Source of the DNA: Pseudomonadota bacterium
GTDB taxonomy: Bacteria > Pseudomonadota > Gammaproteobacteria > Steroidobacterales > Steroidobacteraceae
Reading direction: 5' to 3'
Length of the DNA stretch: 5,490 nucleotides
Assembly (NCBI GenBank): GCA_021826035.1
Contig: JAKBBE010000110.1
Span: forward strand, 3,882-9,371
A model generated the notes under the pieces. That model saw only the letters and a list, made by a program, of their open reading frames with translations. It searched no databases and was not told where the DNA came from. The number at the start of each line of letters is the position of its first letter. Position 1 is the first letter of the stretch. This document shows, piece by piece, positions 1 through 5,490 of this stretch. A program made the position numbers and the translations under genes.

Positions 1-131
1 GCATTCAATTCCGCCGGCGTCTGGACGAACGAAGGCGGCGCGGTGCCGGCGCGCGACGGCATGGCGATCCAGCAGCCGGCCGCCACCAGCGTGAAAGTCA
101 GAATCGCCAAACCCGCAAAGCGTGTCCTCAT
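1..131 (-). CDS. N-terminus of an exported protein, cut by the window edge; candidate XoxG-type cytochrome c by position
   Basis: Only 43 codons are visible, starting at the ATG at 131-129. A GGAG ribosome-binding site lies about 8 bases upstream and the start is 39 bp past the xoxJ stop. The N-terminus reads MRTRFAGLAILTFTLVAAGC, a positively charged start plus a hydrophobic core, so the protein is exported. Two processing routes are possible: lipoprotein cleavage before Cys20 (VAAG|C fits a permissive lipobox), or ordinary signal peptidase cleavage after PSRA at residue 28. The visible part ends in a Pro/Ala-rich stretch and TPAELNA, which resembles the lead-in to a cytochrome c domain, but no CxxCH haem motif is inside the window. 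Short spacing and common strand suggest an operon with xoxJ. In known methylotrophs the cytochrome gene xoxG accompanies xoxF and xoxJ, so XoxG is the best guess. That identity is inference from context; the reading frame and export signal are seen directly. Confidence 0.65.
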   Translation of the reverse strand, partial: MRTRFAGLAILTFTLVAAGCWIAMPSRAGTAPPSFVQTPAELN

Positions 132-170
132 CGTGTTCTCCGGTTACTGTGTGATTCGTGACGCCGCGGC

Positions 171-1964
171 CTACGGATGAGCAAGCAGCTCAAGGGTCCG
201 GGTGGCGCCGAGATTGTCGTTGGCAACCGCGATGTCGTGCGCGGTCTGGCCGGCCGCGGATTTCATCTGCGCATTCGCGCCCGCCTGGATGAGCAGGCCG
301 ATCATCGGGGAGTTGTCGTGCGCGGCCGCGATCATCAGGGCGGTGACCCCTTGGGCATCGGCGGCATTGACATTCGCCTTGTGGGCGAGCAAGGCGCGCG
401 CGATGCTCATCGGACTGTGGATCTGGGTGAGCCGCAGCCGGCTGTCGGCCGACGGCGGACGATCGCTGGCCACGATCATGAGCGGCGTCAGGCGGTACGT
501 GCTGGCCGGAGCATTGACGTCGGCGCCCGCCTGGATGAGCGCATAGGCCGAATCGAACTGCTGCTCCTCGATCGCCATGCCGAGCAGCGTGTAGCCGCGC
601 GGCGCTCCCTCGTTGGGATTCGCGCCATGCGCAAGAAGGAATTCGATCGCCGGTGCGCGATTACGCAGCACCGCGCCCATGAGCGGCGTCGCACCCCCGC
701 TGTCGCGTCGATTGACCTTCGCGCCGTGCTCGAGCAGCAGCCGGATCATCGGTACGCAGCCGGCACGGGCCGCCATCATCAGCGGCGAATTGCCGAGATT
801 GGTCAATGCGTTGACGTCCGCGCCCTTGCCGATCAGATACGCTGCCCGGGAGACGTCGTTGGCGATCACTGCATCGTCGAGCTCCTTGGTGGGACTGGAC
901 CCTGCGGCCAGCCACCGCTCGAGCCGGGCGCGCGAGATCGTCCAGTGCGTTGGCTTCGCGCCGGTGTCCGAGACGGAGTGCGACACCATGTAGCTGCCGT
1001 GGGCCGGCAGGGTGCCGGCGATGAGACAGTCGGCGCACTGCACCAGCGGCACACCATAGTCATGCAGAATCTTCTCGATGGCCGCCCGGTTCGCCTTCAG
1101 GGCGTTGTTGAGCGCATAGCGGAGCACAACGTCGCTCGGCTGCACGCCGATGGCGAGGCTGAACTCCATCGGCACCGAGTCATCCATGAGGTTGGTCGGC
1201 TGCAGGGTGAGCGGCTCGCCCTTCATGGTCTTCAGCCACCCGGCCATGGGACCCCAGGCGCCGGCGATATCCAGTTTGCCGTCGGCCACCTCCTGGACCT
1301 GGTTCCAGGGCTGGTGCGCCGGATTCCACTCCGTGTCGTTGTGCACCGGCCAGACCTGCACGTGCTGGTAGACGTCGTGATCCTGCAGCGCCTGACGCAG
1401 TGCCGAGATCTGGAACACCCCGAGCCGCAGGGTCTTCAGATGCGGATCGTCCAGGCTCTTGATGTCGAGATGCTCATCGTTGCGCCAGACGAGCACGTAG
1501 GTCGTGCGATAGATCGGGACCGTCGCCAGGATCCCCTTCGCATGCACGGGCATGTCCATCAGCAGATCGCATTCGTCGGCGGTTCCGAATGCCTCCCCGA
1601 CGAGGCTGCCCGTGTAGGCGCGCCAGTAATACTGGATCCGCGCGCCCATCGACTTGGCAAGCACCTCGAGAATCTTGTTCTGGTAGCCCTGTCGCTTGTG
1701 GTTGGACAGCGGCATGTCGCCCGGATCGGCACAGACCCGCAGCACCCGAAAATGCGTCGTGAGAGCAGCTTGCTTCGCCGCGTCCTTCTCAGCGCGGTCG
1801 AGCTGATTGAAGTCCTTGCCCGCCCACGGGCCGACCAGTCCCTCGGACTGGCCCGCTGAGCCGGCCGCGGCGGCATCAGCAAACGCAGGTGACATCAGCA
1901 CGGCCGTGAGCAGTACAGCGGCCGCCGGCAATACCCAGCGGCCCGATCGCGGCATTAAAGACAT
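171..1964 (-). CDS. xoxJ: XoxJ-type quinoprotein dehydrogenase-associated periplasmic binding protein fused to C-terminal ankyrin repeats
   Basis: The protein has 597 residues. Residues 1-29 form a signal peptide ending SPAFA|D, so it acts in the periplasm. Residues about 72-327 are a MxaJ/XoxJ-type solute-binding-protein fold of the family that accompanies PQQ methanol dehydrogenases: LRVCADPGDMPLSN at 75-88, GYQNKILEVLA at 93-103, CDLLMDMP at 132-139, YRTTYVLVWR at 152-161, LRLGVFQ at 179-185, and GKLDIAGAWGPMAGW at 229-243. The family is thought to activate or stabilise the dehydrogenase, or help electron transfer, rather than drive ABC transport; no permease or ATPase gene is nearby. Residues 361-597 are about seven ankyrin repeats, recognised by the recurrent TPLM/A-A...LLL..GA.VN pattern: 361-391, 392-424, 425-457, 458-490, 491-539 (with about 16 inserted residues), 540-572, and a partial one at 573-597. 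Usual family members are only about 250-300 residues, so the repeats are an addition. Four cysteines lie in or near the binding domain (78, 132, 310, 313), the last two as CADC. The start has a GGGGA ribosome-binding site. The gene follows xoxF by 134 bp. An alternative start is Met4. Confidence 0.92.
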   Translation of the reverse strand: MSLMPRSGRWVLPAAAVLLTAVLMSPAFADAAAAGSAGQSEGLVGPWAGKDFNQLDRAEKDAAKQAALTTHFRVLRVCADPGDMPLSNHKRQGYQNKILEVLAKSMGARIQYYWRAYTGSLVGEAFGTADECDLLMDMPVHAKGILATVPIYRTTYVLVWRNDEHLDIKSLDDPHLKTLRLGVFQISALRQALQDHDVYQHVQVWPVHNDTEWNPAHQPWNQVQEVADGKLDIAGAWGPMAGWLKTMKGEPLTLQPTNLMDDSVPMEFSLAIGVQPSDVVLRYALNNALKANRAAIEKILHDYGVPLVQCADCLIAGTLPAHGSYMVSHSVSDTGAKPTHWTISRARLERWLAAGSSPTKELDDAVIANDVSRAAYLIGKGADVNALTNLGNSPLMMAARAGCVPMIRLLLEHGAKVNRRDSGGATPLMGAVLRNRAPAIEFLLAHGANPNEGAPRGYTLLGMAIEEQQFDSAYALIQAGADVNAPASTYRLTPLMIVASDRPPSADSRLRLTQIHSPMSIARALLAHKANVNAADAQGVTALMIAAAHDNSPMIGLLIQAGANAQMKSAAGQTAHDIAVANDNLGATRTLELLAHP

Positions 1965-2004
1965 CGCGTGTCCCCGTCCTCGTCGACCATCCGGTTCCCG
2001 CAGG

Positions 2005-2023
2005 CCTCCGGCAACGCCGGAGG
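2005..2023 (-). other. Stem-loop in the xoxF-xoxJ spacer, proximal to xoxJ
   Basis: A perfect 8-bp inverted repeat (CCTCCGGC / GCCGGAGG) surrounds a 3-base loop. It sits 41 bp before the xoxJ start, in the leader of xoxJ if the two genes are co-transcribed. No T-run follows on the minus strand, so it is not a classical intrinsic terminator. It could be an RNA-stability or processing element, or chance in GC-rich DNA. Both arms hold Shine-Dalgarno-like or anti-Shine-Dalgarno-like bases (GGAGG / CCTCC), but they are too far from the start codon to set initiation directly. Confidence 0.4.
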
Positions 2024-2036
2024 AGAGGGAAGTTCG

Positions 2037-2070
2037 GCACCCCGCGGAGGCCCGTGCCCCCGCAGGGTGC
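2037..2070 (-). other. Imperfect stem-loop in the xoxF-xoxJ spacer, 28 bp past the xoxF stop
   Basis: GCACCC pairs with GGGTGC, then one C/A mismatch, then GCGG pairs with CCGC, giving 10 paired positions around a 12-base loop. The position just after the xoxF stop suits a transcript 3' end or a partial terminator. The minus-strand bases that follow (CGAACTTCCCTCTCC) hold only scattered T residues, so full termination is doubtful. It may reduce read-through or protect the xoxF mRNA 3' end, which is inference. Confidence 0.4.
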
Positions 2071-2098
2071 CCAAGGTCAATCTAGCACAATCCCGTCG

Positions 2099-4006
2099 TC
2101 ACATTCCCTCGTCGTACGCCTTCGGCAGACGGAACGTGTAGAGCGTGCCGCCCTGCGGAATGAGGTTCAGTTTCGTGGCCTTGGCCATGGCGGTCGCACC
2201 GATCGCCCCGTACTTGTCGTTCAGATCGAGGCCGGCCGTCACCGGCAGTCCGATCCAACCGCCGATGCCGGCGAAGATCGACACGTACTGACGTCCATCA
2301 ACCGACCAGGTGATCGGGTTGCCGATGATGCCCGACCCGAGCTTACGCTCCCAGAGGATCTTACCCGTCTTGGCATCGACCGCGCGGAAGTACCCGCCGA
2401 GATCGCCGTAGAACACGACTCCCCCGTTGGTGTTCAGCGTGCCGCTCCAGTTCGGATACTTGTCCGGGATGTTCCACAGCGTCTTGCCGGTCGCGACGTT
2501 GAAGGCCTTCAGACGGCCCGCAACTCCCGGCTTGTGCTCGTACATGTAGACGTTGGCGAACACGTAGACCAGGCCCTGCTGGATGTCGGTCCGCGGCTGC
2601 GGCGTATCCTGCATGCACCAGTTGTTGGTCGGCACGAAGAATACCTGCGGATCCGCCGGGTTGACCGACGCCGGCTGCTGATCCTTGCCACCCATGGCCG
2701 AGGGACAGGCCTGGGCCATCTGGTTGACGAGCAGCGGTGAGTGCTCATACACCTTCACCGGGCGACCCGTGTGCAGATTGACCTTCTCGGCCCAGTTCAC
2801 ATAGACGAACTTGTGGGCCGCGAGCAGCGTGCCGGTCCGGCGATTCCAGACGTAGGCGAAGCCGTTGCGATCGAACTGCACGAGCGTCCTCTGCATCCGA
2901 CCGTCGATGGGCATGTTGACCAGGATCGGCTCGTTGACGCCGTCATAGTCCCACTGATCGAACGGGGTCATCTGCATGGCCCACACGACCTTGCCCGTCA
3001 CGACACTGCGGGCAAACATGGTCATCGACCACTTGTTGTCCCACTTGCCGTCGTTGCAGGATTCCTGCGTCTTCGGATGCGCACCGCAGCGGTATGAGGG
3101 GCTCCACAGACCCGGGTTGCCGGTGCCGTAGTAGAAGAGCTTCAGCTGCGGGTCGTAGCTGTACCAGGCCCACGCCGCTCCGCCGCCGCGCTTCCACTCA
3201 TCGCCCGGATAGGTCATCCCGAGGTCGTGCCCGGCGGTGCCGTACTGGGGATTCCACTTGTTGGTCTCGGACGTGAAGCCGACCTGCGCATCGGTGCCGT
3301 TGCTCCAGTACTTCCACAGGAGCTTGCCGGTCTGCAGATCGAAGGCCTTGATCTCACCGCGGGCGCCGAACTCGTCACCACCGAAGCCGACGATCACCTT
3401 GCCATCGGCGATCAGCGGCGCGTTGGTCACGGTCTGACCCCGGTCTGGCCAGGCGTGCTTGACTTCCCAGTCGACCTTGCCGGTCTTGGCGTCGAGCGCG
3501 ATGAGATAGCCGTCGAGGGTGTTGAACAGGACCTTGCCCTCGGCGTAGTTCAGACCGCGATTGACGGTGTCGCAGCAGGCGCGCGGCACGGCCGACAGAT
3601 CACGGCCCGTCTTCTTCACATAGTTCCAGACCTCGACCGGATGATCCGGATGCGACAGGTTCAGCGCCTGAACAATGTTCGGCCAGCCGCTGACGAAGTA
3701 CATCATCGGCGTGCCGTCGACGTTGACCACGATCGGTTGGCCTTCCTGGCCGCGCAGCGTGCCGAGCGACTGGGCCCAGGCCATCTCCAGATGCTGCGCA
3801 TTGTGGGTATTAATCTGCGAAAGATCACTATGCCGATCGAGCGCGAAGTTCTGGCCCATCGCTGGCCACAGGTTGGGATTGGCGCTGGCTGCCGTGATTT
3901 CGGAGTCAGTTCCGGCTCGGGCAACCGAACCCGCTCCGCAGGCGATTCCCGCCGCCAAGAGGATGACTGTCGGCGCTACAAGTCTGCGCCATTTCACTAA
4001 TTTCAT
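2099..4006 (-). CDS. xoxF: XoxF-type lanthanide-dependent PQQ methanol dehydrogenase
   Basis: This is a 635-residue periplasmic quinoprotein of the usual XoxF size (about 600 when mature). It oxidises methanol to formaldehyde, or further to formate in some family members, with PQQ and a rare-earth ion, and passes electrons to a cytochrome c. Residues 1-31 are a signal peptide ending VARA|G. Family marks seen: the adjacent cysteine pair in RACCDTVNRG (Cys144-Cys145, disulfide next to PQQ), the metal-ligand Glu in GGDEFGARG (Glu212), the metal-ligand Asn in GTGNPG (Asn297), and TPFDQWDYDGVNE with catalytic Asp353 and Asp355. The second Asp is the extra lanthanide ligand of XoxF; calcium-type MxaF has Ala there. 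Repeated propeller docking motifs such as DAKTGKVDW, DLQTGKLLW, VATGKTLW and DAKTGKILW mark the eight-bladed fold. The frame stays open up to 4144, but the ATG at 4006 is chosen because the signal peptide starts there and AAGGGGG lies 4 bases upstream. The next gene is xoxJ. An alcohol dehydrogenase of the same family with broader substrates is the main alternative. Confidence 0.95.
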   Translation of the reverse strand: MKLVKWRRLVAPTVILLAAGIACGAGSVARAGTDSEITAASANPNLWPAMGQNFALDRHSDLSQINTHNAQHLEMAWAQSLGTLRGQEGQPIVVNVDGTPMMYFVSGWPNIVQALNLSHPDHPVEVWNYVKKTGRDLSAVPRACCDTVNRGLNYAEGKVLFNTLDGYLIALDAKTGKVDWEVKHAWPDRGQTVTNAPLIADGKVIVGFGGDEFGARGEIKAFDLQTGKLLWKYWSNGTDAQVGFTSETNKWNPQYGTAGHDLGMTYPGDEWKRGGGAAWAWYSYDPQLKLFYYGTGNPGLWSPSYRCGAHPKTQESCNDGKWDNKWSMTMFARSVVTGKVVWAMQMTPFDQWDYDGVNEPILVNMPIDGRMQRTLVQFDRNGFAYVWNRRTGTLLAAHKFVYVNWAEKVNLHTGRPVKVYEHSPLLVNQMAQACPSAMGGKDQQPASVNPADPQVFFVPTNNWCMQDTPQPRTDIQQGLVYVFANVYMYEHKPGVAGRLKAFNVATGKTLWNIPDKYPNWSGTLNTNGGVVFYGDLGGYFRAVDAKTGKILWERKLGSGIIGNPITWSVDGRQYVSIFAGIGGWIGLPVTAGLDLNDKYGAIGATAMAKATKLNLIPQGGTLYTFRLPKAYDEGM

Positions 4007-4095
4007 AGATCCCCCTTTGATGAGAATGTCGAGCTCGCTGCCGCCCCGCCAAATACGGTCGCCCAGACGGCCAAGGATCGGAACTGATCGCCCAT
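4003..4095 (-). CDS. Possible 30-residue leader ORF overlapping the xoxF start (ATGA)
   Basis: The frame begins at the ATG at 4095-4093, has a near-ideal ribosome-binding site (GGAGG at 4101-4105, 5-base spacer), and ends in a TGA that shares two bases with the xoxF ATG (ATGA at 4006-4003). The product would be MGDQFRSLAVWATVFGGAAA followed by SSTFSSKGDL, with a mildly hydrophobic middle and no recognised domain. The tight stop/start overlap is typical of translational coupling, so ribosomes ending here could start on xoxF. The strong initiation site and overlap are seen directly; expression and a role in coupling are inference. High GC makes chance ORFs common, so a non-coding leader is a real alternative. 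Confidence 0.35.
   Translation of the reverse strand: MGDQFRSLAVWATVFGGAAASSTFSSKGDL
4011..4017 (-). promoter_or_regulatory. xoxF ribosome-binding site
   Basis: AAGGGGG on the minus strand can pair with the 16S rRNA tail over seven positions, one of them a G-U wobble, and lies 4 bases before the ATG at 4006. Together with the signal peptide this fixes the xoxF start and rules against the longer in-frame extension to 4144. It lies inside the candidate leader ORF. Confidence 0.7.
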
Positions 4096-4100
4096 TGTTC

Positions 4101-4105
4101 CCTCC
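4101..4105 (-). promoter_or_regulatory. Strong Shine-Dalgarno sequence for the candidate leader ORF
   Basis: Minus-strand GGGAGGG contains a perfect GGAGG core 5 bases before the ATG at 4095. It is not near the xoxF start itself (about 95 bases upstream), so it either serves the small ORF or is chance. Confidence 0.4.
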
Positions 4106-4167
4106 CACATTCTTGGTTGTTCGCAAGTGCGGTCGATTCCCCACGATCCTCTACCGCATCCGGGGCT

Positions 4168-4189
4168 GACATGGCTTGCACTGCATGTC
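4168..4189. promoter_or_regulatory. Candidate operator dyad upstream of xoxF
   Basis: GACATG and CATGTC form a 6-bp inverted repeat with a 10-base centre that itself overlaps the small palindrome TGCACTGCA. It lies about 160 bp before the xoxF ATG, a plausible distance for a regulator binding site. xoxF genes are commonly regulated by lanthanide-responsive or two-component systems, but this dyad matches no operator I recognise. Confidence 0.25.
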
Positions 4190-4272
4190 GGGCACGGTTG
4201 CATTGCCGGGCGCTATGAATACACCCGTGGCCATCGCCCTGCAACGCTAACCGTGAACGAACTCGTCGCTTT

Positions 4273-4309
4273 TTGGCACCGCGCCGCCAGCGTCCCTAGA
4301 GTGTGCCAA
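4273..4309. promoter_or_regulatory. Inverted repeat TTGGCAC-N23-GTGCCAA upstream of xoxF
   Basis: Two perfect 7-bp arms are separated by 23 bases, so the arm centres are 30 bp apart, close to three helical turns; two protein dimers or a looped dimer could occupy them on the same DNA face. It lies about 270-300 bp before xoxF. As RNA it would be a weak long-loop hairpin. Each arm resembles a sigma-54 -24 box, but neither has the matching TTGC -12 element. No known operator is recognised. Confidence 0.28.
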
Positions 4310-4674
4310 CAATGGAACGCATTGTGTCCGGGTCGGGTCCGGCCGGGGACCGCCGCCCGGCGCCCTGGCCGGCGGCCGTCGGCGCGGTACGGCCTAACAT
4401 CTCCCCGCGGCGCCGTACGATCCGCGCGGATGAACCGACGCGCCGGCGTTGGGATGAGCGTGCCGGGCGCAGAGCCCCCTTTGACCCCAGGCTGCGCCGG
4501 GATCAGGTCGTCTCGCGCTCGGTGAATGGCGACTGCCTCGTGCGGCTCGCTTGAGCCGGACTGCTGCGGATTGCAGGACGGAGAACGCGCACGCAGGCGC
4601 GATGTCGGTTCGGTGCAGGCTGCTCGCGCGCCCTCAGCACGCAGAGCAATCAGCCGGGCGGGGCACGGGAAGCG
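4310..4674. other. Gene-free GC-rich stretch between the gfa terminator and the xoxF upstream region
   Basis: No frame on either strand here gives a recognisable protein. The plus-strand open frames are Arg/Pro/Ala-rich and lack convincing ribosome-binding sites, as expected of non-coding GC-rich DNA. Several short inverted repeats are present, for example GTACGGC (4387-4393) with GCCGTAC (4412-4418), and GGTCC/GGACC and CCGCCG/CGGCGG pairs around 4335-4380. No tRNA cloverleaf, rRNA, transposase remnant or tandem repeat was seen. The xoxF promoter may lie here or in 4096-4310, but no convincing -35/-10 pair was found. Confidence 0.6.
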
Positions 4675-4705
4675 CCGCTCGGGCGCCGTGCAGGCGCCCG
4701 AGCGG
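4675..4705 (-). terminator. Strong hairpin, probable transcription terminator of the adhC-gfa operon
   Basis: A perfect 13-bp inverted repeat (CCGCTCGGGCGCC / GGCGCCCGAGCGG) encloses a 5-base loop and begins 48 bp past the gfa stop codon. Position and stem strength fit a terminator for the minus-strand operon. The T-run is poor on both sides: GCGCTTCCC on the minus strand, ACTTTACTC on the plus strand. It may therefore be a U-poor terminator of high-GC genomes, or act with Rho. Confidence 0.6.
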
Positions 4706-4753
4706 ACTTTACTCAGCAGCGAATGCGCGCGCTCCTGCGCGGCGTCGCCGGCC

Positions 4754-5326
4754 TCAGGAAGCGAGCGTGCCCTTCTGCTTGGCCGTGTGAGTGGCGATCG
4801 CGTCCATCAGCGCCGGTGAGAGGCTGTCATAGGGCTCCAGACCCAGCTCCTTCAGCCGCGCGCGCACCTCGCCCATACGCGCCGGAGGGAAACCAGACTC
4901 GATGATGGAGGAAACGAACGCGGCGAATTCCGGGGCCGCCCAGCCGTTTTCCTGCAGCAGCTCCGGGTGGACGAAATCAAAGCCGTAGAACGCGTGATCC
5001 TTGTTCTCGATACGCCCGTACAGGTGCACGCCACAGCCGGTGCAGGCATAGCGCTGGATGACCGCGCTCGGGTCGACGATCTTGAGCTTCTGCGCATTTG
5101 CCACGACGCTCAGTTTGTCGCGCGGCACGACCGCCACTAGCGAAAACAGCGCACCCTTTGGCTTCCAGCACTTCGTGCAGCCGCAGACGTGGTCGAAGGC
5201 CACGTTGGCGCCGATGCGCACCTTGACCGGATCGGAGCTGCAACGGCACACGAGCGTGCCGCCCGCGAAGTCCGCTCTGCCCGCCTTGACTCCGTGGTCG
5301 ACTGCCGGATGAATCGAAATTGCCAT
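4754..5326 (-). CDS. gfa: S-(hydroxymethyl)glutathione synthase (glutathione-dependent formaldehyde-activating enzyme)
   Basis: The product has 190 residues, the normal length for Gfa. It speeds the joining of formaldehyde and glutathione to S-(hydroxymethyl)glutathione in the cytoplasm, the substrate of the dehydrogenase encoded just upstream. The Gfa/CENP-V zinc pattern is complete: Cys27-Arg-Cys29, Cys48-Gly-Cys50-Thr-Lys-Cys53, and Cys95-Thr-Gly-Cys98. Other typical Gfa segments are [15 protein letters not shown] (22-36), [16 protein letters not shown] (55-70), and [19 protein letters not shown] (111-129). No signal peptide is present. The start is fixed by AGAGGA 7 bases upstream of the ATG. 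The gene follows the adhC-family gene by 35 bp on the same strand, so co-transcription is likely; a strong hairpin follows it. The in vivo catalytic need for Gfa has been debated in the field, and glutathione binding instead of catalysis is the main functional caveat. Confidence 0.95.
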   Translation of the reverse strand: MAISIHPAVDHGVKAGRADFAGGTLVCRCSSDPVKVRIGANVAFDHVCGCTKCWKPKGALFSLVAVVPRDKLSVVANAQKLKIVDPSAVIQRYACTGCGVHLYGRIENKDHAFYGFDFVHPELLQENGWAAPEFAAFVSSIIESGFPPARMGEVRARLKELGLEPYDSLSPALMDAIATHTAKQKGTLAS

Positions 5327-5361
5327 GTGATGTTCCTCTTGCTTGGTTTGAATTCTGCGTT

Positions 5362-5490
<129 letters not shown>

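Noticed and set aside
177..1859. Very long plus-strand open frame (560 codons) opposite xoxJ
   Set aside because: It mirrors a convincing XoxJ-ankyrin gene, its product is Arg/Gly/His/Val-rich without a domain, and GC-rich codon use commonly opens the antisense frame.
171..1964. xoxJ read as a true ABC transporter binding protein
   Set aside because: There is no permease or ATPase gene beside it, while it lies directly after xoxF and has the sequence marks of the dehydrogenase-associated family.
2054..4000. Plus-strand frames opposite xoxF (2054-2740, 2741-3097, 3227-4000)
   Set aside because: They are antisense shadows of a strongly conserved dehydrogenase; none has a recognisable domain.
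4007..4144. In-frame N-terminal extension of xoxF to the ATG at 4144
   Set aside because: The 46 extra residues would precede the signal peptide and bury it, while the ATG at 4006 has a good ribosome-binding site directly before the signal peptide.
4216..4244. Sigma-70-like pair on the minus strand, TTGCAG-N17-TATTCA, upstream of xoxF
   Set aside because: The spacing is right but each box matches the consensus at only about three of six positions, so it is not better than chance.
4273..4309. Sigma-54 promoter suggested by TTGGCAC on both strands
   Set aside because: No TTGC -12 element is found at the required spacing on either strand.
4127..4819. Plus-strand frames in the gfa-xoxF gap (4127-4525, 4303-4554, 4526-4819, 4551-4790)
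   Set aside because: They overlap one another in different frames, are Arg/Ala/Pro-rich, have no domain, and some run across the terminator hairpin into gfa.

Overview
Organism: a GC-rich proteobacterium-like genome with strong G/C preference at third codon positions. It carries lanthanide-type (Xox) methanol oxidation together with glutathione-dependent formaldehyde oxidation, so it is a methylotroph or facultative methylotroph. The sequence alone does not fix the class. All recognisable genes lie on the minus strand, so transcription runs from right to left. | Layout, in transcription order: (1) 5362-5490, the last 42 codons of S-(hydroxymethyl)glutathione dehydrogenase (adhC/frmA family). 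(2) 4754-5326, gfa, S-(hydroxymethyl)glutathione synthase, 35 bp downstream and probably in the same operon. (3) 4007-4753, a 747-bp stretch without a recognisable gene. It opens with a 13-bp-stem hairpin that probably ends the adhC-gfa transcript, and its xoxF-proximal part holds two dyads and a possible 30-codon leader ORF whose stop overlaps the xoxF start. (4) 2099-4006, xoxF, a PQQ-dependent, lanthanide-type methanol dehydrogenase with signal peptide, adjacent-cysteine pair and the WDYDG metal/catalytic motif. (5) 1965-2098, a 134-bp spacer with two stem-loops. (6) 171-1964, a XoxJ-type periplasmic binding protein fused at its C-terminus to about seven ankyrin repeats. (7) 1-131, the N-terminus of a further exported or lipid-anchored protein, in the place where the XoxG cytochrome c commonly sits. 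| How the genes fit together: XoxF would oxidise methanol in the periplasm with PQQ and a lanthanide. XoxJ is its accessory protein, and a cytochrome (possibly the truncated last gene) would take the electrons. Formaldehyde reaching the cytoplasm would be bound to glutathione by Gfa and oxidised to S-formylglutathione by AdhC. S-formylglutathione hydrolase, formate dehydrogenase and PQQ biosynthesis genes are not in the window. | Most unusual points: the exported XoxJ-ankyrin fusion, and the tightly overlapping small ORF in front of xoxF.
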